From: Pohlia nutans | Taxonomy: Eukaryota > Streptophyta > Bryopsida > Bryales > Mniaceae | Assembly: GCA_022496805.1 (NCBI GenBank) | Contig: CM040085.1 | Location: 31,029,811-31,093,810 of the forward strand | Reading direction: 5' to 3' | Length of the DNA stretch: 64,000 nucleotides | Program-made: the position numbers and the translations under genes | In this document: one piece after another, positions 11,109-23,479 of the stretch | How the letters are laid out: the number at the start of each line of letters is the position of its first letter | Numbering within the stretch: position 1 is the stretch's first letter | Notes under the pieces: model-generated | The model's input: only the letters and a program-made list of their open reading frames with translations | What the model was told of the DNA's origin: nothing | Databases searched by the model: none

Positions 11109-11208
11109 GCCTGAGCTTTATGTGATGTGTCATATTGAGAAGGTTGCCGAGGTCGTTACGAAGCGAGCAAGTGAAATTGCAACTCTTTGTCTGTCTTCTT
11201 TTGTGAAG
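11109..11208 (+). other. Orphan exon-like segment
   Basis: A 100-base open segment lies between an acceptor (TTGTGGCAG) and a donor (GAAG|GTATGT) and would encode about 33 residues including ELYVMCHIEKVAEVV. It does not match the PRMT4 barrel that should follow upstream exons, and I recognise no family. It may be a fragment of another gene carried with the pseudogene. Confidence 0.25.
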
Positions 11209-12928
11209 GTATGTAAAAATAAATGTTGCCGTAGAATTTGTAAAAAAACTAACTGTACTTCCCAACTCTTTCAATCTTAAGTTGATCAGCTCTGGTATTA
11301 TATGAAGTGTTCTTCCCTTAATTCACTTAATTTTGTGAATCCCTTAATGTATAAAAGTCAAATGAAAATGCTTGTGTAATCATGATTGCTTAGTAATTAG
11401 AGTGTGTGTTGGTGCATGTAAGTCACTATATAATCCATTAGTGTGCACATCTGTCCATTAGTATTTTAGTTCCTAAATGTGGAGTTCATTGCGTTTCATG
11501 CAGGGGCATAATCGATGGACGTGCATGTCATTTTGAGGAATAAAATAGTTTACACTTCTATTTGGGTGTCACTGAAACTTTCTTCTTCAATCATATTAGG
11601 GATTCCATTAGAACACCTTCCGATGCTTTGAAGGTCCTCGTTGAACACTTGTTGCAGAGAGAATTGAATGTATACGTAATTTAGAACGTTGTTAGCGAAT
11701 GTCCTATACCACAACTTTTAGACTTGACTGGTAGTAGTGCACAGTTCATTCTCGATCTCAATGTGCACTGACTTGTAAAGTCGTACACGAAGCTTGTGTG
11801 TGCACGTGGTAGGTCAGAAAACATCAGTGAGTAGAACCAAAGCTGAAGTTAGAATGTGGGTGAGAGTCGACAACTTAGCATGGGTTTTGTGATATAAATT
11901 TGTGAGGGATCACCGTTGTATGTAGAATTTAATCTCTATAAAGTAGAGGTATATAGCTTTGCACGACATTTGGAATAAAGTGATACTAGATTTGCAAAAT
12001 CTGGAAGCGTTACAATGATGTTTAATTTCTCATGGTCGGTCGTTGCAAATGCGTGTGTTGAATTGTTGATTTCAAAAGCTGTGAATGTGAGGGATAGGGG
12101 ATCAAGTAGGTAGATGGTGAGTTTGATCACCAGAAAGTCAAAGTACTTGTATTAAGTGGCAACATCATTCAGTTTGGGGACCAATTGATTGGAACTTTCC
12201 AGTAACAGCTGATAGCACTTGGATCCCCATTGTCATAGATATTGAGAAATTTTATGGAGAGAAATTTATTAACATGCAAATGGATTTCCGAACAGAAAGG
12301 ACCGTAAGCACTTTTGTTCCATGTTGACTATGAATTTCGTAAGCATAGGCATTAGGATTGCTCGAGTGCTAGTCGAACGCCAAGCAAAACTGGTAGGAAA
12401 AGATGTTCACAGTTGAAACTGTAAATTTGATGTTTGTAGTGTAACGCACATTGAGGCTCATTTTTCTTTTCTGCAAAAATGAACACATCCTTGTTCCAAA
12501 AAAATTTAAAAGGTGGCCGGCTTTCAGTTTTTTATCACTATGCAGTGGACTTGATTTACAATGTACAGAACACCAACAACTAGCTAGCAAATTGAGACGC
12601 GCTTCAATTGTCGATATATGGAATTAAGAGCGTGTACGTGCAATGACAACTAATTAAGGAAAATGAAACAAGTGATGCATCCAATCTCACATTCCACAAA
12701 TTTTCAACCACATCAATGCAACAATTATCAGTAGACTAGCAAAGAACTACATCGATCAAAATTGAATGCAAGTAAAGGGCTATCTTGCAAAAATCATTTA
12801 AGCACAACACTTCACACCAAAAACAAGACAGTACCAAGCCATGCAAGGATTGATATGCATGAAGAAAACCATGTATTTCCAGTTGGTAGTCAATGGAAAG
12901 TTCAAGTGGCACTCAAATTTGAGTTTCG
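11209..12928. other. No gene seen
   Basis: AT-rich sequence without splice-bounded frames, conserved motifs or obvious terminal repeats. The few open frames here are under 75 codons and lack any supporting feature. Confidence 0.4.
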
Positions 12929-13706
12929 TTGAACCCGCGAAAAAAGGTGACCAAAAGAACCGCAATAGGAAAACGACTGCGGTTTTTTTCGACCATGTTT
13001 TCTACTAGTGCCATTACTTGCACGACTACTCGTCACTGCCCATTACTCGCACCATTACAATGCCCAATGCTCGTACCAAGCACCACAGTTCTTTACTCGC
13101 ACCAAGCACCACTGCCAATTACTCCGATTTCTTGCATCACACACATTCTAATGAGGGACGAAACTAAGTGTCGGACACGACCCCTGATGCTTAACTGGCC
13201 CTTGTGCTACTCAAATCGCACCACCCACAGATTCTGCTCAAGGACGCGGACAAGTGAGCAGCCTAGACCACGTAATCTTACAGTGGGCCGTCACTCTCGT
13301 CATTGCTCAAACCAGTACTCGAACCACCAGTATTCGCAACACTACTCGCACCAGTACTTGCCCAGTACTCGTCACTGGCTTGAAACTCTCACTATTGCTC
13401 GGCCCACTACTCGCACCACCAGTCGCACCATTGACCCATTACTCGCACCACTACTCGCATCACTACTCGCACGACTGCCCCATTACTTGCACATTACTCA
13501 TCACCACCCCACTACTGACACGAGTACACGCCACTACTCGTCACTGGGCCGTCACTCTCATTATCGCTCGAACCAGTACTCAAACCAGTACTCAAACCAA
13601 CATCACATGCACTACTCGCAATTCACGCTGTTATTACTGCCCCAAGCGAAAGAGTCACCACTTGACTTGCACACATTATTCGCATTTGTGAGGGAGTAGA
13701 ACTAAC

Positions 13707-16700
13707 CTTAGATAGAGCCGTTTCACAACGAGGTCACCGTCCTTGACTTTGTCAAACCTCATGGATTTTGCATATGCATCAAGGCCCCCAAAATGGGTGT
13801 TGTACGCCTTGTCCCAAAAGCAAATCCGCCAGTTCTCAAGGTAGTCCACAAAACTATCAACAACCTTAGAACTATCAACACCACCAACTAGAGCTAGGTA
13901 AGCAACTAGCTCTCTATTCGCAGACTCCTCTATCCCTGCCCAAAATGCAGCACGATCCATCCACTTCTTTAGAGTGTCCTCACCAGCAGGAGACTTTGGA
14001 AACCTGAGGTCCAATCGAACAAATGATGGACTATTCCACCATTTTAGCCACCGCACCTTATACTTTGACTCCACCGCTGCTGTTGCCAGCATCTGCAATT
14101 TCTCCAAAGTCATCTCGACTTTTGCGGCAACATGCGCACTGTAATGCTCAACAATCTCCACGTCCAAGGGGAGAACTCTCAACCTTGATGAATACCATAG
14201 CTACGCATCACCATTACTCCCAACTGTGCGCATCCCCATTACTCCCACCAGTACGTATCCCCATGACTCCCACCACTACACTGTCCATTAGTGGTCCAAT
14301 ACTCGCTCATTGCACTGCCATTACTCGAACCACTACGCGTCACCATTCCTCGCAGCAGTACACTGCCCAGTACTCGCACCACTCACCACTGCCCATTACT
14401 TGCACCACGCGCAACACTGGTCTTTACTCGCACCACCCACAACTGCCCCTTAGTCCAATTTCCACCACTCGACACCACTGCACTTCACCACTACACGTAA
14501 CCACTTCACTTCCCATTACGTGTCTCCACTTCACTTCCCATACTCGCCCACTACTCGTCACTGCCCTCTACTCGCCAACTGCGCGTCACCACTACGCGTC
14601 ACCACTACTCGTCACTACCCATCACTCGCCCACTACGCGTCACCACTACGCGCCACCAATACCTGTCGCTACCCATTACTTGCCCACTACGCGTTACCAC
14701 TTCGCGTCACCACTACTCCACACTGCCCAATTCTTCAACAACACTCACTCTGCTCAAAGACGTAACCAAGTGTCGGACCCGATCCATGATTTCTAATTGG
14801 CCCTTGTGCTACGCAACTCGCCAAAACCACTACTCGCCTACTACTCCTACACTACTCGCCCACTACTGGTCCTTTACTCGAACCACTACTCGTCACTGCC
14901 AATTACTCGTCCACTACGTGTCACCATTACTCCCGCTGCCTATCGTCACTGCCCATCTCTTGTACCACACACATTCAATTGGAGGTCACAACCAAGCTTC
15001 AGACCCGACCATTGATTCCAAACTGTCCCAAGTGCGAGTAATGAGCAGTGAACACGCACACTCAGCTCAATCACGCAACCAAGCTACGGATCCTACCATT
15101 GATTCCCAACAGTCCCTCGTGCTACGCAGTTCATCACCACACGCACAATCACTCAATCACGCAACCAAGCTACGGATCCGACCATTGATTCCCAACAGTC
15201 CCTCGTGCTACGCAGCTCATCACCACACGTACACTCATTCAATCACGCAACCAAGCTACGGATCCGACCATTGATTCCCAACAGTCCCTCGTGCTACGCA
15301 GCTCATCACCACACGCACACTCACTCAATCACGCAACCAAGCTACGGATCCGACCATTGATTCCAAATTGTCCCTCGTGCTACGCAGCTCATCACCACAC
15401 GCACACTCAGCTCAATCACGCAACCAAGCTACGGATCCGACCATTGATTCCAAACTGTCCCTCGTGCTACGCAACCAAGTGTTGGACCCGTCCACTGCCC
15501 TTGTGCTACGCAAACAAGTATCAAACAGGTATTTCACACAAGGTCCCAACCAAGTGTCGGACCCGACCACTGATCCCAAGCTGGCCCTCGTGCCACGCAC
15601 CGCCCCCAGACTCTGGTCGCACTACAGGCCCTATACTCGCCCACTACTCGTCACTGCCCATTACTCACCCAGTACGCGTCACCACTACGCGTCACCACTA
15701 CGCGTCACCACTTCGCGCCACCACAACTCGACCCAGCCCATTTCGTGAACCACACTCATTCTGCTTGGGGACGCAACCAAGTGTCGGAGCCGACCACTGA
15801 TTCCTAACTTGCCCCTCTTGTACGAACTCGCACCACCCACACATTCTACTGAATGACAAAACCAAGTGTCGGACCCGACCCATGATTCCTAACTGACCCG
15901 AGTGCCACACAACTTGCACCACGCACATATTTTAATGAAGGTCAAAACCAGGTGTCGGACCCGACCCATGATTCCTAACTGGCCCTTGTGCTATGCAACT
16001 CGCCAAAACCATTACTTGCCCACTACTCATCACTGCCCATTACTGGCCCACTACGCTTCACCACTACGAGTCAGCACTACGAGTCGGCCTCACTCGTCAC
16101 TGCCCATTACTCGCCCTCTACGCGTCACCACTACTTGTCCCTGCCCATTCCTCGCACCATCACGCGCACCACTACGCGTCACCACTACTTGTCACTGTCC
16201 ATTAATGGCACCACTGCCCACTACACTGCCTATTACTCGCCTTACTAAGCGTCACCATTACTCGCACGACTACTTGTCACTACCGCCCATAACTCCGATT
16301 TCTTGCACCACACACATTCTAGTGAAGGACCAAGCCAAGTGTTCGACCTGACCTTTGATGCCTAACTAACCCTTGTGCAACGCATATCACACGACCCATA
16401 GACTCTGCTCAAAAACGCAATCAAGTACCACGGTATCATACAGCGCTTAGAACACTCATGTTCTTGATTGTTCTTAGAACAAACCAGGCTCTTTCAAGCA
16501 TGTTCTTGATTGCCCTTAGGACACAACAAGCTCAAAATTGAAGGTCGGACCCGACCCCTGATTCTTTATCAAACATGTTTAGGGTTCTATACGCACCACG
16601 CACATTACACTGCCACTTGAAAGTGTACATTGATTGCAATTAATTACCACACTCACCTGCTCCAGGAAGCCGAGGCTGTGTGCTGGATTAGCAACTGCTT

Positions 16701-18273
16701 GCGCTTTGGCGAACATATTGAAGAGCTCCTCTTTCTTTTTGGAGATGGCCTTGTCAACATATTCTTGGAGACCAACGTCGCTCTGGATGCTCTCCTCCAC
16801 TTCTTCCCAGTACATCTGCCCAGCCTCGTTAGCAACCTGGACAATCTCATCCTGTAGCATCATGCCAGCGGTCAAAACTCAACCATTGCATGAAGTACAT
16901 TAAACTAGAAATGCGAAGATAATGAACATATAGAGGAGTCTAATTTACGCTGAAGATGAAGTTCACCATCAAATCCCTTGTAAGTGGGTACCAAGTCTTA
17001 ATCAATTTTGTTTGGCACGACTTGAATTGCTCTGTTGAAAGCATGGGCTTATAGTACTCTAAGTCATATGATCCATACTTTTGAATTCGGTGAAGAATGT
17101 GAACCAAACTTGTCTTCACGTGAGCCGTTTGGTTAGAACTGCACATGCCATTTCGAGTGACCTCAATCCAAATTCTAATACACAACAAATTCAACAACAT
17201 TCAAACAACTTATTGTAACCATCCAATTGATGTCATGACTTACGAGTTTATGTTGTGCATGGCACTCAGATATCTCCACGGCCTCCAGCGGTATCGAGTA
17301 CAACACATTCAGGATTTCCGTTCTTTGTGTACCATTGCTGGTCATTGGCATGAAGAGTCTCGATCACCTCCTTCCACGCCAAAAGTCTATAGTTCCCATC
17401 ATAAACATAGAACATTGAGCCACTCAAGCACTGGAGGTCAGGATCAGATTTTAGCCTCTCCTCAAATGCTTCGTTCTCTAGAACCCAGCATGGGTTCCAT
17501 TGGTCGATATCTTCTTGATTTACGAAGCGATCCTCACCCTGGTCATTGGTAATAGACACATACATGGCAGCTGAATTTGGCTTATAGCCATAGCGAAAAG
17601 CGCCCATCAGCTTCACTACATCACAACGAAGTGTTGGTCTTACCATTGGCATGTGAATCATTCGACAAAGTGGAATTTTGAGGACAGCCTTAGAGTAAGG
17701 CTTTTTTCTCATTTTCTCAATGAGCTCATGCAAGTCTCCATGAATAAGTCCAGCATGCACGTTATTCCCTGCCTTTGTGAGTCCAATAAATTGTCTACGT
17801 GCTCGCTCCAAGTGGGGCAGTGACTCTAAACCTCTGCCAGCAGCGTCACTTTGCGTCTCCAGTGGAGGACCAGAGGATTCCACAACGCCTTCCCCCGTGC
17901 CCTCACTACTCGGAACTTCTGCCACGTTACTGTTAGTAGTGCCATTCCCGTCACAAGGTTGAGAGCCACCACCAACTGGAACTCTCGGAGTGCCTCCATC
18001 ACCACCAGCAGAGCCGCCATCCTCACCATCTCCCGACCCGCCAGTTCCTTCGTCCGGTTGAGAGTCCCCACTCTCACTTGAATCACAAGGTAGAACGAGC
18101 TGACGTCTTTCGCTCTCACGCGTTGCCTCTCCAGAAATATTGGGCGTTGTTTGCACTACCTCAACGTCCATCGCGTCTTGGAAACTGGTCCCTTGGCTTT
18201 GAGAATCTCTAACTGTGGTGCTGGATGTGGGTCCTCCAGTCTTGTTCACCACGGCAGCGTTGGATCTCCTCAT
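13707..18273 (-). pseudogene. Multi-exon element gene with a ParB-like DGN(H/Y)R motif
   Basis: Exons on the minus strand: 18273-17244 (start MRRSNAAVVNK, donor GTAAGT), 17138-16949 (acceptor TGTGCAG, donor GTAAAT), 16851-16657 (65 codons, donor GTGAGT) and about 14176-13707 (donor GTTAGT). Exon 1 is Ser/Gly-rich in its first 130 residues, then has a folded region with YVYDGNYRLLAWKEVIE. This resembles the substrate/nucleotide loop of ParB and sulfiredoxin-like domains. The match is a motif impression only. Exon 3 is a helix with charged repeats; exon 4 has WLKWWNSPSFVRLDLRFP. The frame breaks near 17262, two bases before the natural continuation, and the acceptor of exon 4 is unclear, so this copy is defective. 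Introns are minisatellite-filled. It diverges from the MULE transposase at 19331 and is probably its partner gene. Confidence 0.55.
15050..15475. repeat. 86-bp tandem repeat, five copies
   Basis: Inside the larger array the word GCTACGGATCC starts at 15083, 15169, 15255, 15341 and 15428, a period of 86 (once 87) bases. Each unit carries CTCAATCACGCAACCAA, GCTACGGATCC, CATTGATTCC and TCCCTCGTGCTACGCAG. Units are nearly identical, so this part expanded most recently. Confidence 0.9.
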
Positions 18274-19330
18274 CTCAACAACCTGGAATACATTATAACT
18301 CAATCCCATCAAGTGTCAGAACTGGCCGTATGCTAGGAACTTGCACCTCGCACGCATTCAACTCACGGCCCCCCCAAGTGTCGGACCCGACCACTGAAAA
18401 CTAACGGGCCCTCGTGCAACGCAACACGAGTCATGAACCCAATCACAACTGCCCATTACTCGTCACCACTTCGCGTCACCACTACACAACCCACTACTGT
18501 CACCAGTACGCGTAGCCATTACTCGTCACTGATACTCGTCCACTATTCACACCAGTACTCGCACACTACTCGCACCACCACTACTCGCCCACTACTCACA
18601 CCTGTACTCGCTCACTACTCGCACTACCAATACTCGCCCACAACACTCACCAGTACTCGCTCACAACACTCACCACTACTCGCCCACTACTAGACCACTG
18701 ATTTCTAACTGGCCGTATGCTAGGAACTCGCACCTCGCACTCATTCAACTCAGAGCCCCCACCAAGGGTCGGACCCGACCACTGAAATCTTAACTGGCCC
18801 TTGCCCACGCAACTCGCCACCTCCAATACTCTTAACTGGCCTTTGCCCACGCAACTCGCCACCTGCAATACTCGCACCACTGGTCCTATACCACTCACTG
18901 CCCATTTCTCGCCCACTACGCCCACTACTCGCCACAACCCATTTCTTGCACCCACATACACGCCCACTCATCACTACTCTTCCACTACTCGTCACTGCAC
19001 CCATAACTCATCTCCACTGCATCCATTACTCGTCACTGCACCCACAACTCCCCCAATACTCGCAACCCTATCCTTTATCTGCCTACTACTAGTCACTACC
19101 CCATTACTCCTAAACATAGTTTTGTCCCGCTTAACTTTAACATGCATGATTCATCTACGCAAAATTTAGGGTTTTGAATGCCACATTCAAGGGATATGCA
19201 CACCACATTTACAGTTCTGAACGCCACATGCCTAGTCTAAGTCCTTGGTTCAAAGTTTATTCTAAGACTTGCAAGAACTGATTATACAACGCACACAATT
19301 GATTCAATGAGAACTATGAGCAACCTTCAG

Positions 19331-21915
19331 GTACTTGAGGAGGTACGGTGTCATGGACAGCATCACTAGGTTGCGAGGCTTTAGCAACTGGGCTTTTGTT
19401 CAAATGAACATGTTCCCTGGCCAAGGTTCTGAGCTGGACAAGGTGTACGTCTTCAAGATGTCTGAAGTGGGCCCCGGCAGTGGGGTGGACCTAGTGAAGC
19501 GGATGCAACCCAATGGTGATCTTGAGAATGTCTGGCTGATGTTTGATCATGTAAAATGAGTCAAGCAGTGGACAACGATGGCTTGCCATGTCTATGACTC
19601 CACTTATTGCCGTGTCATGACTATTGCTTGCTGCGACATGCAGTCGGAGGACATTGAAGCCCAAATGGTCTTCTGGAAGAATCTCAACGCCGTGATGAAG
19701 CGACATGGTATTGACATGCCAAACTTCAAGGGCTTCATGGCAGACAGTGCCCAAGCCAATTGGAACGCCGTCCGGGTTGTCTATGGGTCCGGCAACAAGG
19801 AGGAACGTATAGACGACCGTGAGAGGACTTGTCAATTTCACTGGACCTAGTCCATGGTGAAGCATACTGAGAAATACATCGCTGAAGATCTCTGGAACCA
19901 ACACAAGCAGATGTGTCACCAATACAGGAAGGCTCAAACAATGGCCGAGGCTGAGAGATTGTATCAAGGACTTAAAGCATGGTGGGTATCCGCCGGGGCT
20001 GTGACCGAGTCAGCCTTGAGCAAACTTGAGTTGTGGCTGGCATTTTGGCACTTCCGTTATCGCCAATGGGGAGGATTTATGGTCGGGGTGAGTACACACG
20101 TCCTTTGTTGCATGCTCCATGCCCTTATAGTCTATTCATGCGTCGGATCCGCACATCAATTTTGGCTAACTTCTCTTCACATGACTTCTTCAGCTCCATG
20201 CCCTTACAGTCTACTCATGCGTCGGGTCCGCACACCAATTTTGGCTAACTTCTCTTCACATGTCTTCTTCAGCTCCATGCCCTTACTGTCTACTCATGAG
20301 TCGGACCCAACCACCAATTTTGGCTAACTTCTCTTCACATGACTTCTTCAGCTCCATGCCCTTACAGTCTACTCATGAGTCGGACCCGACCACCAATTTT
20401 GGCTAACTTCTCTTCACATGACTTCTTCAGATGTTCTCAGAGGACGAACTTGCAGAGATGCCGTTGTGCAATCTTGCAGAGACTGTCCACAACAAGTGGC
20501 TTCAAGCGTCCGGCAACAACGGTGGTGATCTCTATGTTGCTACAGTTGATGACTACATCCGGGCTTTTCTGCAAGTCGTCAATTACTACCAGTATTTGAA
20601 GGGCGATGTAGGGGGGACTGGACCAAGCAAACAAGAGCTGAAGCTTCGCATAGCTGAGCGTAGGGCTCAAAAAACAGGTGACCCCTAGGTCCTCAAGGAC
20701 CCCATACTCGACATGCCTGGGGCGGACGAGTTTTGTACACGTGATCCTCACATGGCTGGAGAGGAAGTGTTTGGCTCCATGAAGCGCAGGGTGGATTTGC
20801 CACTTGGAGCTGATAATGAGTCACACAGGCCGGATAAGGTAAACTTCTCGCATGCTCGTGGCTGTGGCAGAACAACCAAGGTGCGCACCGCTCACATGTC
20901 AGTGATAGCTGAGGAAGATGAATCCAACGTCCTCGAAGTTGCACCTTCTCCACCACAAGCCAACAACGCAGTTCCTTCTCCCCGTAGTCAAGGACGGGTT
21001 CGTCACGTGTCTAGTGTTGAGGAGACCAGAGTTAACGTGAAGGAGTGGCACATTGCTTGGTTGCCAAAGACTTCAGCTAAGTGTTGTTGGGCCCAAAGAG
21101 CTGTTACAAAGAAGAAGTGTCTAGAGAGAATTGTGAGGGGTGCGAAACCCACCCCCGCCCCTACGTACACCGGTCTATGGCACAACACTAGGAAGAACGT
21201 ACAAGAGTCTTCAGAATTTTTCTTCTGCTCGGACGATATCGAAAGGTGTGTCAAAGGTACAAGGCGGAAATGGGTAGTTCCGTACTCTAAGGAGCAAGAG
21301 AGGCCCAGCATTCCTAATGTCTGGCTAGTGAAGCTTGGAACAAACCTCAAGCAAAGTGAGATCCTTGCCCTCGAAGCCGCTGGGTTCCAACTACCGCAGA
21401 AAGTGCCTGTCTCTCCAAGAAGGTTGTTTTCCACAGCAAAGCCTCCTGCAAATCTGGACACCGTGCCCGTACCTGCAGACGCGAATAGGTATCTTGGAAA
21501 AAGAGAAGGGAAGATCGTCAAGCGAACTGCTGGTCGTCCAAATCCGCAGGAGAGGCTGGCTTTGGGCTCTTCAGAGTCCCTCAAAGCTCGACTCCATGCT
21601 ATGACAATGATTCCTCACCCTGGCCATGGCTGCATCATTGCTCTAGACTCGGGAACGCCACCAGATGTAAAGTAGTATCATATCACAATTAGCTCTCTAC
21701 CAGGCTGCAGCTGCCCTGCATTCAAGAAGACAATGACAAAGTTCCGTGGGAATCGCCAATTCTCATATTGCAAGCATGTGTACTTCATCTTCTTGAAGGT
21801 CTGCCATCTCGATCCCTGGGTTGGCATGTTCATCCACGCGCCAATGTTCAGCTTCAACGAAGTCAAACTGGTCCTTGAAAGTGGGATCTTGACCCACCCT
21901 TTCGCTGAAAAGTAG
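19331..21915 (+). pseudogene. MULE-type transposase with SWIM zinc finger, four internal stops
   Basis: Mutator-like transposases cut and rejoin DNA at element ends through a D-D-E fold. One frame runs from the acceptor at 19330 through 19331-20087, an intron 20088-20430 (GTGAGT to CTTCAG) and 20431-21915. Visible features: a first Asp in VYDSTYCR, a second in GFMADSAQANWNAV, a C-x2-H (CQFHW), and a C-terminal SWIM finger (GCSCPAF then CKHVYF). Stops interrupt the frame at 19557 (TGA), 19848, 20686 and 21673 (TAG); the frame is otherwise continuous across each. All are one C-to-T step from CGA or CAG. The 5' part is absent. Between the domains is a basic, Pro-rich region (20950-21600). It diverges from the ParB-like gene upstream. 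Confidence 0.75.
20115..20430 (+). repeat. 79-bp intronic minisatellite carrying a splice acceptor in each unit
   Basis: CTCCATGCCCTTA starts at 20115, 20194, 20273 and 20352, a 79-bp period that fills the transposase intron. Every unit contains a GTCGG(A/G)(T/C)CCG word and ends CACATGACTTCTTCAG (or TGTCTTC), the same bases that form the real 3' splice site at 20430. The word links this intron to the arrays in the divergent gene. Confidence 0.9.
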
Positions 21916-23289
21916 GAGTCACTATAGAAATATCCCATAGTACATTCAATGGAGTCCAATGACTTACCATTTATGTTCCAGGCTTATCTGAGGATTTTAG
22001 CAAAATAAAGTTTCTTCTATCTATTATTATATCAAAATTCTTTGTCACATGCTAAAGTTTTGTATTTACTGCATCAACTTCCAAACAAGTGTATGTGTTC
22101 ACTCACAGCTTTGAGGACACCCTAAACCGAAAATTGATGGAATATGCAATAAACCCTGAAATAAAAAAATCATGCGGTTGAAAGAAAAGTGTAAATCAAA
22201 TGCCATTTTACCACGTTTCAGCCTACGGTCATAGGTCAATATTATTTTCTAAAAAATATGAATATTCGGATATTCTATTAATAAGCGAATATTCCACTGG
22301 ATATTAGAATATTCTGAAATTTTCTTCTAAAATTAGTAAAAGAATTTATATTTATAAAGTATGATCCCAAATTTCTGCTCTTGGCTCCCTTTTTCTCTGC
22401 TCTCTGCTCTCCGCTCTCCGCTCACCGCTCACATAGTAGACACGTCCGATGGAACACCTAAGACATGCATAAAGCGGGCAAAGCACCAAACCCTCAAACA
22501 AAAGTGGCTCATCCGAATTCGAGAGAAACGCACTATATACCATGCAAATGGAACCACGGTACTAGCACGGCCCTTACGCAAATGATGAATTACATGCAAC
22601 ATGTCGACCTCCGTTCAAAATCTAGTTACTCGATTGATTCACTCACCATCACTCTAAATCCAGTAATTTAGAAGGATATGTTTTGTATTCAATACAGACG
22701 CTCATCACCATCGCCTGGAGAAACTCAAGACATAGAAACCCCAGAGAACCTCGATCGTCCCTCCACAACATCATCTCAAAGAAATAGATTGTCTCCTTAG
22801 CCTCAAGGAAGTCACTTAGTGTAAATTTTGGGTACATATGAGCGTACAAAAGGTATTTAATGGGGGGCTATGAAATAATTGGAATATTCTACTATTTATA
22901 GTATATTTAGGGTACATTCCATATATATTCTAGGAATATTCCTAAAATATTCTCAAATTGGTTTCAAAACACCCTATATTACTTCTATAAATTTATGATT
23001 TTTATCTCAAATGAATAAAAGACATCCTATATTTGTTCTCTCATAGTTATCTAAATTCTTGACAGTGACTTCCCCAGGTCCTTAGCAGATGCTCATACTG
23101 TCTCCGTTACTCACCTCTATCATCTCAGGGGACCCCGACGTACTTGACAAGTCCTATTTCGAGCTGTCTGGGTCATCCACAGGGCAGCCCGCAGCCCAAT
23201 CCAAAGTCCCAAACTCAGTGCCACCCAACCTCTCCCGTCCGGCCTCGCACTATTCAATATCGTGTGGACTGTTTATTGCGTGTTCGTGA
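21916..23289. other. No gene; palindromic GAATATTC clusters
   Basis: No supported coding region. Two AT-rich clusters (about 22250-22320 and 22865-22960) hold repeated GAATATTC or GGAATATTCC palindromes, and a TCTGCTCTCCGCTC microsatellite lies at 22385-22435. The clusters may be ends of one AT-rich element, but I cannot define its borders. Confidence 0.35.
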
Positions 23290-23420
23290 TGTCCTATAGC
23301 TTAGGGTGCCTCACGAGATGACCCAGCCAACAAGTAGCCGTGAGAGGGAGGCTCTTCTCACTTATTTGGACGAGCTACATGTCCTGGAGATTGGTCCATC
23401 TATGCTCAACAACGAAGAAA
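23290..23420 (+). repeat. Dispersed repeat, copy 1
   Basis: A segment with GGTGCCTCACGAGATGA, CAAGTAGCCGTGAGAGG and CTCTTCTCACTT recurs in inverted orientation at about 26330-26415 (ACTTGTCTATTT, CTCTCACGGCTACTTG) and more diverged, direct, at about 55750-55860. Copies 1 and 2 face each other across 3 kb, so they could be inverted ends of one element or simply two copies of a family. Confidence 0.5.
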
Positions 23421-23436
23421 AACAATTCCGAGTGTG

Positions 23437-23470
23437 ATTGTTGGGCAGAGTAATAGCTCTGCCCAACAAT
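23437..23470. other. Perfect 14-bp stem hairpin
   Basis: ATTGTTGGGCAGAG is followed, after the six-base loop TAATAG, by its exact inverse. It stands just outside the left arm of the foldback element at 23480. No U-tract or coding gene next to it suggests a terminator. Confidence 0.8.
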
Positions 23471-23479
23471 TAGCACCTC

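Larger units (their letters stand above)
12980..19130. repeat. Large composite minisatellite block (CACTACTCGCAC-type)
   Basis: Most of this 6-kb block is built of short words such as CACTACTCGCAC, CATTACTCG and CACTACGCGTCACC in irregular tandem order, interrupted by exons of a minus-strand gene. A longer module recurs: GTGTCGGACCCGACC, about 8 bases, TCCTAACTGGCCCTTGTGC, then ACGCAACTCGC. It is clear near 13170 (variant), 14770, 15555, 15870, 15950, 16540, 18370 and 18765. The array occupies the introns and the 5' side of that gene. The strong strand bias (C-rich on plus, G-rich on minus) produces long meaningless open frames. Confidence 0.85.

Noticed and set aside
12980..16300. CRISPR-like look of repeated units with variable spacing
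   Set aside because: This is a plant genome, and units are irregular tandem words without uniform repeats, unique spacers or cas genes.
12929..16351. Long plus-strand open frames rich in His, Thr, Ser and Arg
   Set aside because: They are translations of the CACTACTCGCAC minisatellite. Overlapping frames are open at once because the repeat lacks stops. Real exons here lie on the minus strand.
21733..21915. Separate 60-residue gene after the transposase stop at 21673
   Set aside because: It is in frame with the transposase and supplies the last part of the SWIM finger, so it is the same broken gene.
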